This document shows positions 35,471 to 47,630 of a stretch of 64,000 nucleotides of DNA, one piece after another; the stretch's first letter is position 1; every line of letters begins with the position of its first letter. Under the pieces are notes generated by a model that was given only the letters and a program-made list of their open reading frames with translations, searched no databases and was not told where the DNA came from. A program made the position numbers and the translations under genes. Source of the DNA: Penelope pileata (Eukaryota > Chordata > Aves > Galliformes > Cracidae); NCBI GenBank assembly GCA_013396635.1, contig WBMW01000154.1, positions 1 through 64,000 on the forward strand. Direction: 5' to 3'.

Positions 35471-38069
35471 ATGCAATCAGATCAAAGACAGTGACTGTAT
35501 GAGTCATTTTGGAGGTGAAGTAGTCATTCCAAAGACCAATAGGTATATGTAAACTTCAGCCATTGCCAAGGTTTCTTCTTTTTCCCAGCACTTAAAAATT
35601 CCCCCTTGGGAGTACAGGCGAGCAACACGATCCAAACGGTCCCAGCCTTGCTGGTGTTTCCATGTGGATAGGCACTTGTACTCACATGTCGACAGTTGCA
35701 AGGTTAATGTTGTAACTTTGCTCTGTATAATTCAGCTACGTAAATACTCTGGTGGGGATTTTTTTAGATCATAGGTGAAACTCTTTTCAGTATTGAGCCT
35801 TCCCTGAACTCAATTCAATATTTGTCATTGATTGCCTTCAGCTGGAACTGGGCCTTATGAAAAACAGAGAATAGCACTAAATGCCAGAATTTTGTTTTTC
35901 TTGTTAATTGTTGAATTTTTCAGTTGTTTGGAGTTTCTTTCAGTTTTGTTTTGGTTTTATGATAATAAACCTGTCTTGAAAAGGAAAAAAGAAATGACAA
36001 GAATGAGTTACTTATTAAGAGCATTAAAGAGATTTTTCAACTAAGAAGAAAAGGCGTGCAGCCAAACAATAGTGTTACACAGGTGCAAACTGAGACACAA
36101 GAGGGAGCTCACATAATAAATAATAGTGATAAATAAATAACATTTTGAAAACAGTTAGAACCTATGGAGAAATGGAGCAATCATTTAATACGTTCTAAAT
36201 TTCTTATTTGCTGTTGGTCTTCTCATTATCTCTACAGTTATTGTGAAATACTCAATGCACGTTGTCATTTTAAAATATATTTAAGTATTTATGTGTGTTT
36301 GTGTTTTTTGAGAACGACTTCGTATTCAAGAGACGATCGAGCATATAGAAAACCAGTGGATCTGAACCTAACGGTTACATTTTGTATGTGGGATCAGAAG
36401 GAGTTGTATTTTAATGCCTGCAACTTTTGTTCACTCCAGCAGCTGAATTCCAGGTTTCTCACAGCTTAGAGAAACCATTCTCTTTTGACAAACTCATCTT
36501 CATTTTTAAGTTTAATTCTGGCAACCTTTCAGTTCCTAAAGCTCTTGTAAATATAAGGAAATATGTATTAGTAGTTATATTGGCCTTGGTATGTTGGCAG
36601 AGATGCACTCTCCCTTCAGTCAGACATATTTATATTGTGCTGGACCCTAGATCTTCCATCTTTCTGATGCTGCAGCTGCACATCCCACTATACATCTCAG
36701 CACCTCTCCAATAAACTGACGTAAGAGTAGAAGGGCTGGATGGCTGCCCTTTAAATAAAGGCCTCCCTATTGCAACAGCTGTGGGCACGCATCTTAAATA
36801 CCAACTGACAGGATGTTGGATAGTCATCAGTGGGTCAGTAATTTGTGGGGACCCACACACAGATCTAGAAGATGGACATTATCCTCTGATATCCATCACT
36901 CCTGAACAAGCAAATGTACCATGACCACTGGATTGGAAAGGCTGTAGTCCATATGTTGGTTTTGGTGGCCGTCATAACTATCTCTCCAAAAGTGCCAGGG
37001 ACAGAGACAAGATGTGTATTTCTGTCCAGTGTCCATAGGCAGAGGTCCATAATTAACATAATTACAAAGAGTGTACCTTCCTTCACACTGCAACACCTCT
37101 CTGGTCTTCAGCATCAGTACAACAGCAACAGGCCTTAGAAGGACAATCTATACCCTTCAGCCAAGAGGAGAGCCAATTCTTACACTAGGACATCTGAGTC
37201 CATGATACGCATGTATCCACCCACATCTGCAGTGGCTCCATTTCTTTCCTCTGCCCCTGTAGCACAAATAGGCTTCTCCAGTCAATAGTGCTACTCATGG
37301 GGAATTCAGCAATGTGTTCAGTTCCTGACAGATGTTTGTCAAATGGCCCATTGAGTAGCTCAAGACCAACTGGTGCTACTTTAACACTGTATTAGCCATA
37401 TGACCATGGGCTGTTGTTGACATTACAGTGCGGTACTCCTCAAAGACCATCCAAATACTTGCATCAGGAGCTCCATAGACCAGAGGGAGCCTAAAGTGAA
37501 TGTGCAGGATCTGACAGTGGAGTGGTGTCCCTTAAAGTGTAGCTAGTTGGAAGGGGCAATATCATTGTAAGCATACTACAGCTACGTAGACTTCTTGTGC
37601 ATGCTACAGAAGGGAATAACAGCTTCAGCAATCAAAATAACCAAGTTATACCATCAAGTCTAAACCCTGAGATTCTCCCATATTATGAGACTCCAACACA
37701 CAATGTTCAGTGTGTAAGGCCACCTTAATGCTGGATACCCTGGATCTCAGCACTGGGAGTTAGTCTTTCCACTCCTTTGAGCAAAACTGCTGAATTCTTC
37801 AGCAGTGAAGCTATTCTGCAGCCAGATTCCACAGCTGTGGAATTGTAGAAAGCTGGGCCCTGGATCCTGGGCTGGCAGAGACATCTCTTGCAGTGGGCTT
37901 GATGCATTTGATCTCTGGAGAGGAAGGAGTACATACCCGGCATGGCACCCTGGCCAGCTGGCTTGGGAGAAGCAATGCTGGCTTTGGCTGTGCAAGCAGG
38001 TGCTTGCTTGCTTCCCCTCCCCATCAGATGTGGAGAGTGAAGGAACAGCTGTAAATGGAACAAGTTTTG

Positions 38070-38090
38070 AAAAAAAAAAAAAAAAAAAAA
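38070..38090. repeat. A21 tract
   Basis: Twenty-one consecutive A follow 'caagttttg'. No AATAAA or ATTAAA is present in the 30 bases upstream, so it is better read as a simple repeat than as a retroposed tail. Confidence 0.85.
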
Positions 38091-38324
38091 GAAATATTGG
38101 AGGAATTGAATTTTTTTAAGGGAAAAAAAAAAAGCTTGCCATTTTGGCACTGGAAATTTGACATGTTTTTCAGCTTAATTAAAGAGAAAGTTGTGCTAGA
38201 GTATCTGTAGTAAAACAATTGCCTAGTACCAGAGCCACACATTTTTGAGAAGTGAGAATGAGCCATATGTCTCCCATAAAAACACATTGATACAGTTCAG
38301 CCTGTTCTTTATGCTTTCTGGTAA

Positions 38325-38347
38325 TTTTTTTTTTTATTTTTTTTTTT
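38325..38347. repeat. Poly(T) tract with one interruption
   Basis: Eleven T, one A and eleven further T form a low-complexity tract. It lies close upstream of an 'acag' word, which makes it look like a polypyrimidine tract with a splice acceptor, but no credible exon follows. Confidence 0.8.
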
Positions 38348-39999
38348 ACAGGCCAAGCTTAAAGCAAGCAATATTTTTTTTGTCAGAAAGTTTTTACAGT
38401 ACTGTGTTATCCTTCATCTCTACCAGTTTTCATTTATTATCATTGACACATGGTAAAATAGCTTTAATTATCTCCAGGCTCAAGTACAAGGAGTTTTTAT
38501 AATTCAGTTGGGCCTATTTCACTAACAGTATCTAAGCTACCATAATGAAAATGTTACTCAAGGTTTCTTCTTCAACTCCCCTCCTTTAGATCATAATGAA
38601 GACAGCTCACTTGAGCAAATAGTTCCTTTGAAATGTTAATCCACCTCAGATGTGTTTTTTGTTAAATCAGCTGCACTGTTAAAATACTTTCCATTTTCCC
38701 ATTAGTTTGAATGCAGAATAACACTTATTAGCCATATGGACACAAAGTAGCTGGCTGATGAAGACAACTGAATTAAAGCCTCATGTTAAACAATGAATTA
38801 ATTGTGATATAGGGTGCAAAAACCACAGTTACACAAAACTGTAGTTTATCCCCCTCTTACTTAGCACAATCTTTCCTTAAAAGAATAAAAAGAAATAAAT
38901 TCCAGACACTGCCCCCAGTGAAACCTAAAATCCATACAAAAGCATAGAGTGGCTGTAAAAACCTACAGCAAAGGGGCTTATTAAAACATTCTTATTGAAT
39001 ATGTTGCTTTATACGAGTCTTTATTTAGCCCTTAAAGAATGAAATCCCCGACGAGCAAAACCTTTTCTTCAGAACTGCATGTGGAAGCACATCTCCATGG
39101 CAGAGCTGGCCCTGTGATTGCCTGGCGTGACTCAGGTGTGATCCAGCACAGGGTGAGATCGCACGCTTGAGGCTGCTCCTCCCTCCTTCCCACGTACAGA
39201 GCCCACTGCACCACTGCGATCCTTTCTTAAGGAATTGTGGGGGAATGCGTAGGGTATCCCTGGGGTGTAGATAGAAATGTTGGAGGGTCATCAGCATTCA
39301 AATATCACAGTACTTGTGCAGGTTGTGTAAGGTTAGTGGGATGAAGGAAACCAAGGGATGCTAGCCCAAACCTCCATGTAAATCAGGTAGCACAGGAGAA
39401 AAGATCTGCTAGATTCAGGAACCTGCCTTGGAGGACATTAAGGTGAGAAACTCAGCTAGTATTCAGTGAAGGCATACCTATGTTTCAGTAAATTTTAGTA
39501 AATATAGTTTCGTTTTGGAACTCTGCCTGTAATCTCAAAAGAGGAGATGTCTGAGTCCTTGGAAGATGTTGAGCCTTAGGCTTCAATGAGAGCTCAGCCC
39601 TTGTGAAAACATACCCCTCATTATTGTTTCTTCATTTAAACAATCTGTGTGTCTGAACATGCACGTACAACAATTAAGCAATAAAAGCTGGGGTGCACAA
39701 AGCATCTCTTCACATGTACAGCTTCCAAAGCTTCAGGAAGCTGGTATTATTTGCTTAACCGGGAACAATAGACCAGTTGCAGCCAGTTGCTATTCAGCCA
39801 GCGTTGCCATTGCTGGCATGGATGGGTGCATCCGTCTGCTTGCAGCCTCAGCTGCACCCCTACCTGCTCCCTCCCTCTGGCACTTGGTGATGCCTTTAGC
39901 AGCAATCAGACAGATTTCCAGATTCCAGTGACTGACAGAGAGCAAATCTGCAAATGTGCGCTGTGCTAACGTGATTAGGCCTGCAAGCATGCAAATCCT

Positions 40000-40190
40000 T
40001 TAAATGAATTTTGGTTGTATGCAACTGACGTAAATAAAAAGGATCCTGTTTATGTGCTGCCCAGACAGCCGCTGTGCAAACCGGACTGCCAGAGATGATT
40101 TCATTCACCTCTTCACTGAGACATTCAGAGAACCACCGTGCAGATACCCCCAGGGTGTAATTTTCATGATAATCAAAACATAGATACACT
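40000..40190. promoter_or_regulatory. Candidate regulatory block with CRE/PAR-type site
   Basis: TGACGTAA occurs near 40026-40033 beside TAAATAAA, and the following sequence is repeat-free with a mixed composition and few open frames. An ATGCAAAT octamer lies just outside at about 39989. The texture recalls conserved non-coding DNA, but this was not tested. Confidence 0.2.
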
Positions 40191-41486
40191 ATGTTATGTT
40201 ATACAATAGTTTACAACCAGAACTGAAGGCAAATATCTAATTCCAGGGAAGGAGGGAAGTTTACACGCATCCAGAACATGGTAGATCCTCACCAGACCCC
40301 CACAACTATTTCTAAAACAGGATTTTGGGGAGCAATAAAAGATCCTTTCCAGATAAACCCAATAGAGAGTGCTTCTAGCAGCACTGAGGCAGTGACCAAG
40401 TTTTGCACTCAGACCAGCATGCATGCATCACTCTGGATCTTGTGTTCTGGCTAGGATCAGCACCTGGAAATTTTTTGTTTGTATCTTTGCTATTTTTTTG
40501 ACTGATGCATTCTCTATGAGATTTTTCCTTCAGCATCCTGGCATGCCTCTGATTTGAGAGGCCAGTGTCCTGAGCGGAATGGCCCTTAGACAAACTTGTT
40601 CCTGAGAGCACCCCACAAATTACCTTGCTTTGCAGTACGTTGCAGTGGAAAACAACCAGAGCTTCATGCTGCAAAACCTCACAAACCTCACACAGAGATC
40701 AGTCTGGTTACTCTGATTAATCCCGACTCTCTCTCTTGGCAGTGGATTATAACCTCTCTCATAAGGTAATTTCTAATTCCTTCTGGAGAAAATAAGGTGG
40801 ATTCCAACCACACTTTTGGCACTGGCAACAGCAGACAGAGAACAATCTGCTTGAGTTTTCTGCTGAAAGGCCAAAATACTGTGCTGAAGGTTTGCTGGTT
40901 ATCATCAATAGTGTGGACTTGTGACCATTTCACCTGAGAAAAGAGAGTGAGGAAGAGGGGTCTTTGAGTGGATGGAGACTATCAGCACTTACCTTGTGGA
41001 TGAAGCCCACGTGGGCCTTGTTTAAAAAGACCCTCACAAAGGACACAGTATTCAAAGAAATCCTTGGGTCAAGGAGTATCAGCTCTCAATGCCAAGAATT
41101 CATCTTTTTCTCAGAGAAAGTTAAAATAACCTGAGCTATTTTTTCATGGGAGAAAAAATGCCTAACTTTTATTTGAAAATCAAGATACAATTAAAATTAA
41201 TCCACTAGGATTTTTCAACAAAACCTGAAAACTCTGGTATTCTTACAGTTCATTTTTTCCCTTACTGTTTTTATTTTTCCTGGTTCTTGTTTCAGTAGTA
41301 GAATGAGAATAGATGAGAAAAAGGCTGGGATGGGGCTAGACAACCCACATTTAAAATTTTCAGCTAGCCAAATGACAACAGGCCTGCTCGCCTCTTTTTA
41401 AATTACTTCTTCTCCCCTGTGTGAGTTCTGTGAAGTTCAGGAAGAAGTTCAGAGCTCATGACTGTTGGCTGCATTGATATATCCAA
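40191..41486. other. Unique non-coding sequence
   Basis: No gene or repeat is supported. Minus-strand frames at 40194-40424, 40375-40674 and 40688-40933 are consecutive but in different contexts and have no shared motif or splice structure linking them. The right end becomes AT-rich before the CR1 stub. Confidence 0.55.
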
Positions 41487-41595
41487 ATAAGCATAGTTGA
41501 GGTTGGAAGGGACCTTATCTTCTCCCACCCTGGCCTGTTCAGAGGAGGGTCAGCTGGAACAGCTTGCTCCAGCCTGTTTTAAAGTTTTCCTTCTA
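41487..41595 (-). mobile_element. CR1 LINE fragment, reverse orientation
   Basis: The top strand reads 'atagttgaggttggaaggg', then 'accttatcttctccca', then 'ggaacagcttgctccagcc', which is the reverse complement of the CR1 3' end and the adjoining 3' region. The terminal octamer repeats usual at the outer edge are lost or decayed. Similarity is lost after about 41595. The orientation is opposite to the CR1 copy that starts about 430 bases to the right, so the two are separate insertions. Confidence 0.8.
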
Positions 41596-42027
41596 CTCCT
41601 TTTGGTAATCTGTGCTCTCTGGGTGTTTGTTCTTCCTTTACTGTATCCTGCAGATCTGCCAGCTACCAGTTCTTCCCTGTGAGCCTTTTTCATCCTGTTT
41701 CACAGTCCATGATCTTTCCTTTCCAGCACTGCACAGAGGATACTCCCTAATATTCACCAGAAAGCAAGATCACTTGTTGACAAGCAAACTTGAAATAGAG
41801 TAAAAGAGGCAAAATTAAAACTACTCACTGTCTGATCAGTAGAAAATTACCTATCAGCAGCACGTTTCCTACAGTAAAGCCAGGAAATTCACAGGGAAAA
41901 TAGCCAGGGAACAGTGTTTGTAACAATTTATTAAGTATGATTAAAAGGCAGTTTGATTTAAGGTGATCCTTCTGCAGCCCAGCACCAGGTGTACTTTAGA
42001 AACCAGCGCTTGATGTCGTGCCTGGAT
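41596..42027. other. Unique spacer between two CR1 fragments
   Basis: I see no gene and no clear repeat between the two CR1 pieces. A short frame at 41612-41803 is featureless. The 'cagcccagcaccaggtg' segment near 41977 could be decayed CR1 belonging to the right-hand copy, but the match is not good enough to extend it. Confidence 0.5.
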
Positions 42028-42248
42028 ACACAAGACATGGACCTGTTAGAGAAGGTGCAGAGGAAGACCACAAAAATGATCAGAGGGCTGGAGCACCTGG
42101 AGCACCTTTCTATGAAGAAAGATTACAGGAGCTATGCTTGTTCAGCCTGGAGAAGAAAAGGCTCCAAGGAGACCTCATTGCAGCCTTAAAGTTTATATGT
42201 AAAATTTTTACAGAGTCTGATAGTGATAGGACAAGAGGAGAGATGTAG
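42028..42248 (+). pseudogene. Relic of CR1 ORF2 (reverse transcriptase) C-terminal end
   Basis: In CR1, ORF2 encodes an endonuclease and reverse transcriptase; only its extreme C-terminal end remains here. One frame carries residues DMDLLEKVQRKT, which match the family's usual DMELLERVQRR-type motif. A second frame then carries CLFSLEKKRLQGDLI and ends in SDRTRGEM before a stop at about 42246. The frame change falls near 42100, where 'gagcacctg' is duplicated, and this duplication of nine bases lies beside further small differences. The catalytic part is absent, so the element cannot move by itself. Confidence 0.85.
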
Positions 42249-42450
42249 CTAGGATGTTAGGAGGAAGTTTTTCACTCAGAGGGTGGTGAGGTCCTGGCAC
42301 AGGTGCCCAGAGAGCTGTGGGTGCTCAAGGCCAGGCTGGATGGAGCCCTGGGCAGCCTGGGCTGGTGGGGGGCACCCAGCCCACTGGGTGGGCTGTAAGG
42401 TCCCTTCCAACCCGAACTATCTTATGAATCTATGATTCTGTGATTTTATG
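42028..42450 (+). mobile_element. CR1 LINE, 5'-truncated, with terminal repeat
   Basis: This is the best-preserved retrotransposon in the window. In order it shows 'gacatggacctgttagag', 'atgatcagagggctggag', 'ttcagcctggagaagaaaag', 'ggagacctcattgcagcc', 'gatagtgataggacaagagg', 'ctcagagggtggtgaggtcc', 'aaggccaggctggatgg', 'aaggtcccttccaaccc', and a terminal ATGATTCTGTGATT-type repeat ending near 42450. The left part is the end of the second open reading frame and the rest is the 3' untranslated region. The '(gg)gcacccagcccactgggtggg' stretch belongs to a GC-rich CR1 subfamily, different from the copy at 481-750. Confidence 0.95.
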
Positions 42451-45400
42451 AACTTTAGCTAGCCTGCTTGTATTTAAAGTGCTGCAGTTGTCATGGCCAA
42501 CAATATAATGTTCTTCATTAGTCCTACATTTTAAAGTGGAAATGGCTTGTGTTTTTCTTTTTAGCTCTCCAGAGCAAAATACAGCTTTTAAATATCTCAA
42601 AATGGTCATTAGAATTTTACACGCTTTCTCTCTGAGAGGAGTTCAGCCATTTCCAGAGATAAACCTTCAGTTCTGAGCTGTTTTAACTGTACAGTCCTTT
42701 CGTTACTTTCAGTGGGATATTTTAAAATTTCCCTAATTTATATTTTAATGTACTAGGCACACTGGTCATTCTTTCAAAGGAGAATAAAGTAGTTATTGTT
42801 AATACATGCATTCTGGGTAAGAGCAAATGTTTCTAGAGTACTGAGCTTACTGTAATGACATTAAATGAAGAAAAAAATAGGAGATGAAGTAATACTGATC
42901 TCTATGACAGCCTCTGTCTGCAGGACAAGGATTTAATTCAGAATTAAGCCACATTAGTGTTAAAGAAGCCATTACTCACTTGCAAATTCCCGCCCCCCAA
43001 AACCATTTCATTGCTCGGTGCAATAAGCTGGTACATTTATCCACAAACATTTGATGACTGATGCTTTATTTTGCCTTTGAATGTTTCTTTAATGAAATCT
43101 GGGTGCTTAAAAATATCCAGTAACATAGTTAACCATTTTGCTTTCACATTTACAGAGCAGCTATTCTATTGGCATTTCTCATTGACTTAGCTTTGAATTG
43201 TGACCCCTTTAAATAGAAAAACAAAAATCAGGTATCAAAAGAGATAGAAATCGTTTATAGAATCTTACTGAATATAAACAGCTGTGTCTTTTTGTGTAGC
43301 TTTTTTGTCTTTTGATAGCAGGCATAGATTTGCTTATGGTTTACGTTAGCTACAGAAATCTTCCCTTGAGCTTTATCAAACTGTCTTGTTCTGAGAATGG
43401 AGAAAACATCTTCCTTCCAAGTTCAGGATATGTTTTTTTCTCTTTTAAAAGTTATGGTGTAAATTTGCTGAGGGACATTTAGTCCAGTAACACTGAGAGC
43501 CCAGCAAATCTATTTCTGGGCTAAATGGTGCTCCCGGTCTCCAAGGAGCTTCTGCAGCCGCCAGAAATCCCTGGGACATGTGCACAGCCCTTTTTCCCAG
43601 GCTGGGCTGTGTTCTAGACCAGTAATGTGTGTATGTGTTGATAAAAGAGAAGATTAATAATATACCATCTGAAAACTACCTGACACTAGATGAATCTCTT
43701 CTGTTCGTGGAGGCAGTGGGTATTAATGCAGGTGGAGCCACAATAACGAGGAGTTGGATTAATGCACCAGATAGGCTCTTTCTGAGTTAAAAAGGAGGAA
43801 GTTTTGCCTGCTGAGCTCCTTCCTTTTTCCCACCCCCAGAGTGGGGTCACACCTGTCTATCAGGGAGAAATCTGAAAAGAAGAAATCTGGAAGAGAAGAA
43901 AGGTGCTAGAGGAGAGGGCTGCAGGGCTTTACCCAGAGGAGGCTGATGGAACTGGCTGTGCCCCCAGCGTCCCTCCCAGCAGCTCCACACTCCTGCGCCA
44001 GCCTGGTTCTATTGCATTTGGTGTCCTGGGCCCTGCTTCTTCAAACTATTGAAACCAGAAGATTTTGTTTCCTTGACTGTGCTTTCTCTTGAGCATAAAT
44101 AGGCCAACAACATATTTCTAAGGAAAAGGCTGCTGCTGTCTTTTAAAATATATTTTCAGCTGATTGCTGTCTTGTTCTAAAGCTTTGGCTTCTGCCACCC
44201 CCAATGCTTGTGAGCTCCCTCTCCTCTGGGCACCAAGTAATAGCTTAAATCTCACCAAAAAGACAAAAAGTTTCAATCCTGCCTCAGCTCTGCAACAGGT
44301 ATCCAGCCTCTAAAATTAAATGCCAGAAAATGAGGTCTTTTGAGACCTTTGTGCATTTAGCACTTGAAAATGGGCTCCAAGCATTTTTGAGAATTTGGTT
44401 ATCTAGATGGGTGTGTGAGAAATGCCATAGGATGGGCAAGATGAGTCACACACAGGATCCTATTTTCTCAGAACAAACCCTGGTGGAACTGCCACTTTAA
44501 CCCTTACTTTTCCATTTCTTAAAGCTCTTACTTAAAGTCTGTTCCTTTCATTTGCCTTAAGAGGATCTTTTGTTGTTTCCTTTCCATACATACCATTGGC
44601 ATTTTTTTTTTTTTGACTCATGCAGCTCCTTTCTGAGAAATTCCTTCTGTTTTTTAAGGGTTCTTTGCCCTTTTGCAGCAACTGTGCTCTCTCTGTTGAC
44701 GTGAGCCCTGCAGAGAATTATCGCTTGGACATGCATGTTGGTGCCAAGTGGAGATAATGGCGTTTTTTCAGACTGAAGCCTGCCTGTAGGAGTGTTCCCA
44801 GTATGATTTTCACAGTCATAACTGCAGTTAATCTTAAGCTTGGCATACCCTTCCTTTTTATGTAATGTTTTAATAACTCTTTCAGGGTGGGTGAATGCTC
44901 AGGGTTTTGCAGTGTCGCATTTACCTTCTTATTCACTCTTTCCAGGTTGGGTTTTTTGACCAAGGTCCAGGTTAATAGGCAACCCAACCATTCACGTTAC
45001 AGTGCAGGAAGCTATCTGCCTTTTCCAGCTAAACAACTCTGAGAGAAGAAGGAAGCATTTTTTTCTGAGCAAGCAGGAGGTGCCGTGTAGCACAATGGTC
45101 AGTAAATATGTGGATGCAATTTAGACAGTTTATTTTTAATCCAGGACCTACGTTGAGAGAATGACATAAGTTGGGTGAATCAATCAGACTGTTGCAAAGC
45201 AAGCTTGAAATGAAAGGGCAGTCAAGGAGGAAGTGGTAAATAACACATAGGACTGATTGCTTCTGGGCACAGCTAGGGCTTTGGGTTTAAAGAGTAATTA
45301 CTTGGTCACACCTCACCTCTTGCTTGTGTGGGACATGCAAGCTACATGTGGAAAGGCCACAGACGTCAATGAAGAGATTGCCCTTGGCTTCGCCAGCAAT

Positions 45401-47299
45401 TATTTCCTTGGTAAGAGCCAGTTTGTGCCTGGTTTCGAGGAAGGAGCTGGAAAGCGTGCAAGATCCCAAGCTTAGTCCAGCTGTGAGCTCCAGTTGCCTT
45501 GCACCAGCGGAGAGTCCCCCTGCTTGAAATGAGATGGGGGAACAAGGGAAAAGGATGTGGAGTGGTGGTGCTTCTGCTCCCAGTTAGCCAGACTGTCAAG
45601 AGATCAGGATGCAGAACTGAGCCCCTTACATCATTTGCACCAGGCTGGGGACTGCATAGGGCAAGCATACAAAATGCTCCTTATATCCCGAGGTGGACAG
45701 TATGCTAGGGTACCCCAGTGGGACATGTTTCCCAGCTGTACTATGGGAGGTGAGTCAACTGCTGCGTTTGCAAACTTGCTCACTGCTACCCCTACTAAGA
45801 AAAAAAAAAGGTCAAAATGTCCGATGACGAGAAACAAAATGATTCTGCCCATAGTATTCATGGTGAGAAATCTGTAACTCAACTCCCTTCAATAATTCTG
45901 GGTAAATGTAGGGTGAGTTTCACTCACTCTGTCCATATTATAACTCTGCTACAAAGTGATAGGACAGAGCCTTTTCTGTAGCATACAAACAGACATCTCC
46001 ACCCTGTTGGACAATAGTAAAAGGAGGTCTGAAATTAGATGCAGCAATACCATGCTTGCTTGCTTGCTTTCTTGGATCACTGCTAAACCTGAACATAGTT
46101 GGGAGTGAACATGCTTTGAATAACAGCATAGTTTGAGACAGAGGGCTTCAGAGGTGAGCCAAGAGAGCTGTGCTCTGGTTTTACCTTTCCTGTGGATTTT
46201 CTCTTTGCTGTTAAGCAAACTGGTAGTCTACATTTTTCAAATGAAGCTTCCTTTGGGACATTTTCTGATAAAGCTTTTGTTTCCTGAACAAAACAATGAT
46301 TTCTAGTAGGCAATAGATACAAGAAATTATCTCTGTCTGAAACCATCCATAATGCAGACTGCCCCACCACGACTCTCCTCTATTTCTTTTCCCTGCATCC
46401 TCATTATCTGTGGACAAGACAGATGTGCAACCTAGAGGTGGATGCTGCTATGGCAGTTTATGAATATCATCACCCTTGAGAACACAACAGATTCTTTTCT
46501 TCACTTACGTTGTTCTCCTTGTTCCAGAGATCCCTGTTCTCCACTCACAATATTTAGCTTGGTATTTCTTCATCCTCTGTTACAATTCTGCTCCTGCAAT
46601 GTGATGCTGTTCAAGGGGAGCCATTTGGGTTGAGCCACTTGTACATGGAGGAGGAGTTGTGTATCCAACATTACCTCATCTTTTACGCTCATGGTGATTG
46701 TGAATGTCTGACTGCACACGGGGCCAGAAGGACTGGGCGCCTCACTGAATGCTTGGCTGTACATGGAGCCATTTGCTTTAGTCAAGTGCAACCATTTCCC
46801 GCTTCTTCTGCCGGGCAAGGGACAGTCTGGATGCACATGTCTCCTGGTCCACTGATTGGACTGTGCTGACCATCCTCTGTGATGAAAAGCATATCATGAC
46901 CACGGTCTGTCTGCAGTATTTCTCCTGGTAGAGTATATATTCCAGATGCTAAATGAGGAACAGGAAAGGCAAAATCTGCTTCAAGGGACAGATTTGTGTC
47001 AAGATATAAGTAGTGGTTGCTGAAAGGCTTCTTTGGTTGTATCTCGAAGGAAAAAAAAATAGCAAGGCAATGGCAATTAAGGGTGAAAGAAAATCATGAA
47101 ACAGCATGTGTTGGTGTGAAATAACCAAGGTATTGTGTCTACTGGGTGTTCTGGCTATCAGACCTAGACTTTTCAGGGTTACTGCTGTCCCTGGAGCTCC
47201 CAAAGCTGAAATGCAGATTGACCTAAGCATCCCTTGGGACCATGTAGCAACTATCAGGCAGAATCAGTTTTGGGCACACAGAAAGTATATGTGTAGGGA
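42451..47299. other. Unique non-coding sequence
   Basis: No gene is supported. Frames at 44718-44987 (minus), 45366-45668 (minus), 45557-45877, 46083-46370 (minus) and 46949-47230 (minus) are short and without recognisable domains. A possible SINE-like B-box word ('agtttcaatcctgcctcag') lies near 44269-44287. Simple tracts include T-runs near 44603-44614 and an A-run near 45801-45809. Confidence 0.55.
46053..46070. repeat. (CTTG)n short tetranucleotide run
   Basis: Three and a half GCTT units in a row form a short tetranucleotide microsatellite. It is too short to be called an established array but may vary in length. Confidence 0.6.
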
Positions 47300-47630
47300 A
47301 ACAATTGATCACAGCATGAACTGATGATTGAGCACATGGTGGAGGAGTGTGGCTGGCCTGAGGAATCACTTGCACCTGTGACCGGAAGCGGTGGATCTGG
47401 GGTGGAGTTGCCCCAGGCTTAGATAAAGGCCAGCCAGGTGGAGAAGGGAGCAGCATGGGAAGCTGGAGCTTGAGAGAAGATTGGTGAGAGGCCTGAGAGT
47501 GAGAAGACTGGAAAGGAGCTGGAGAAAGAAAGAGAAGATCAAACGGCATAGTCGTAAGAGTTTTGGGACTTTTTCTGTGACAATATGATGATTTCACATC
47601 ATCTCCATTTGTGAGTGACACGTGTCACAT
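47300..47630 (+). promoter_or_regulatory. Promoter- or solo-LTR-like segment
   Basis: A GC-richer stretch contains an ETS-type ACCGGAAGCGG at 47381-47391, then about 30 bases later a TATA-like AGATAAAGGCC at 47421-47431, then a purine-rich GA-heavy stretch (about 47435-47545). The order of these parts resembles the U3-R boundary of avian endogenous retroviral LTRs. I could not define TG...CA ends or target-site duplications, and I do not recognise the family. It could equally be an unrelated promoter fragment or chance. Confidence 0.3.

Larger units (their letters stand above)
35471..39999. other. Unique non-coding sequence with homopolymer tracts
   Basis: No gene is supported. Frames of up to 141 codons (37725-38150, minus) run through a 21-base A-tract and are artefacts. 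The region 36.7-37.6 kb is repeat-free, with moderate composition and no recognisable element. Homopolymer tracts lie at 38070-38090 (A), 38123-38133 (A) and 38325-38347 (T with one A). A CRE-like TGACGTAA occurs near 36718. Confidence 0.55.

Noticed and set aside
37725..38150. 141-codon open frame on the minus strand
   Set aside because: It passes through the A21 and A11 tracts as poly-Phe and has no domain.
40420..40432. GCATGCATGCATC alternating run as a possible microsatellite
   Set aside because: About three units only, too short to call an array.
41932..41946. Fifteen-base exact match 'caatttattaagtat'-type word shared between about 41.93 kb and 54.21 kb
   Set aside because: Exact 15-mers shared within 64 kb of AT-rich DNA are expected by chance, and the flanks do not align.
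44333..44348. Small hairpin AGGTCT-TTTG-AGACCT
   Set aside because: Six-base arms with a four-base loop occur many times by chance in a window of this size.
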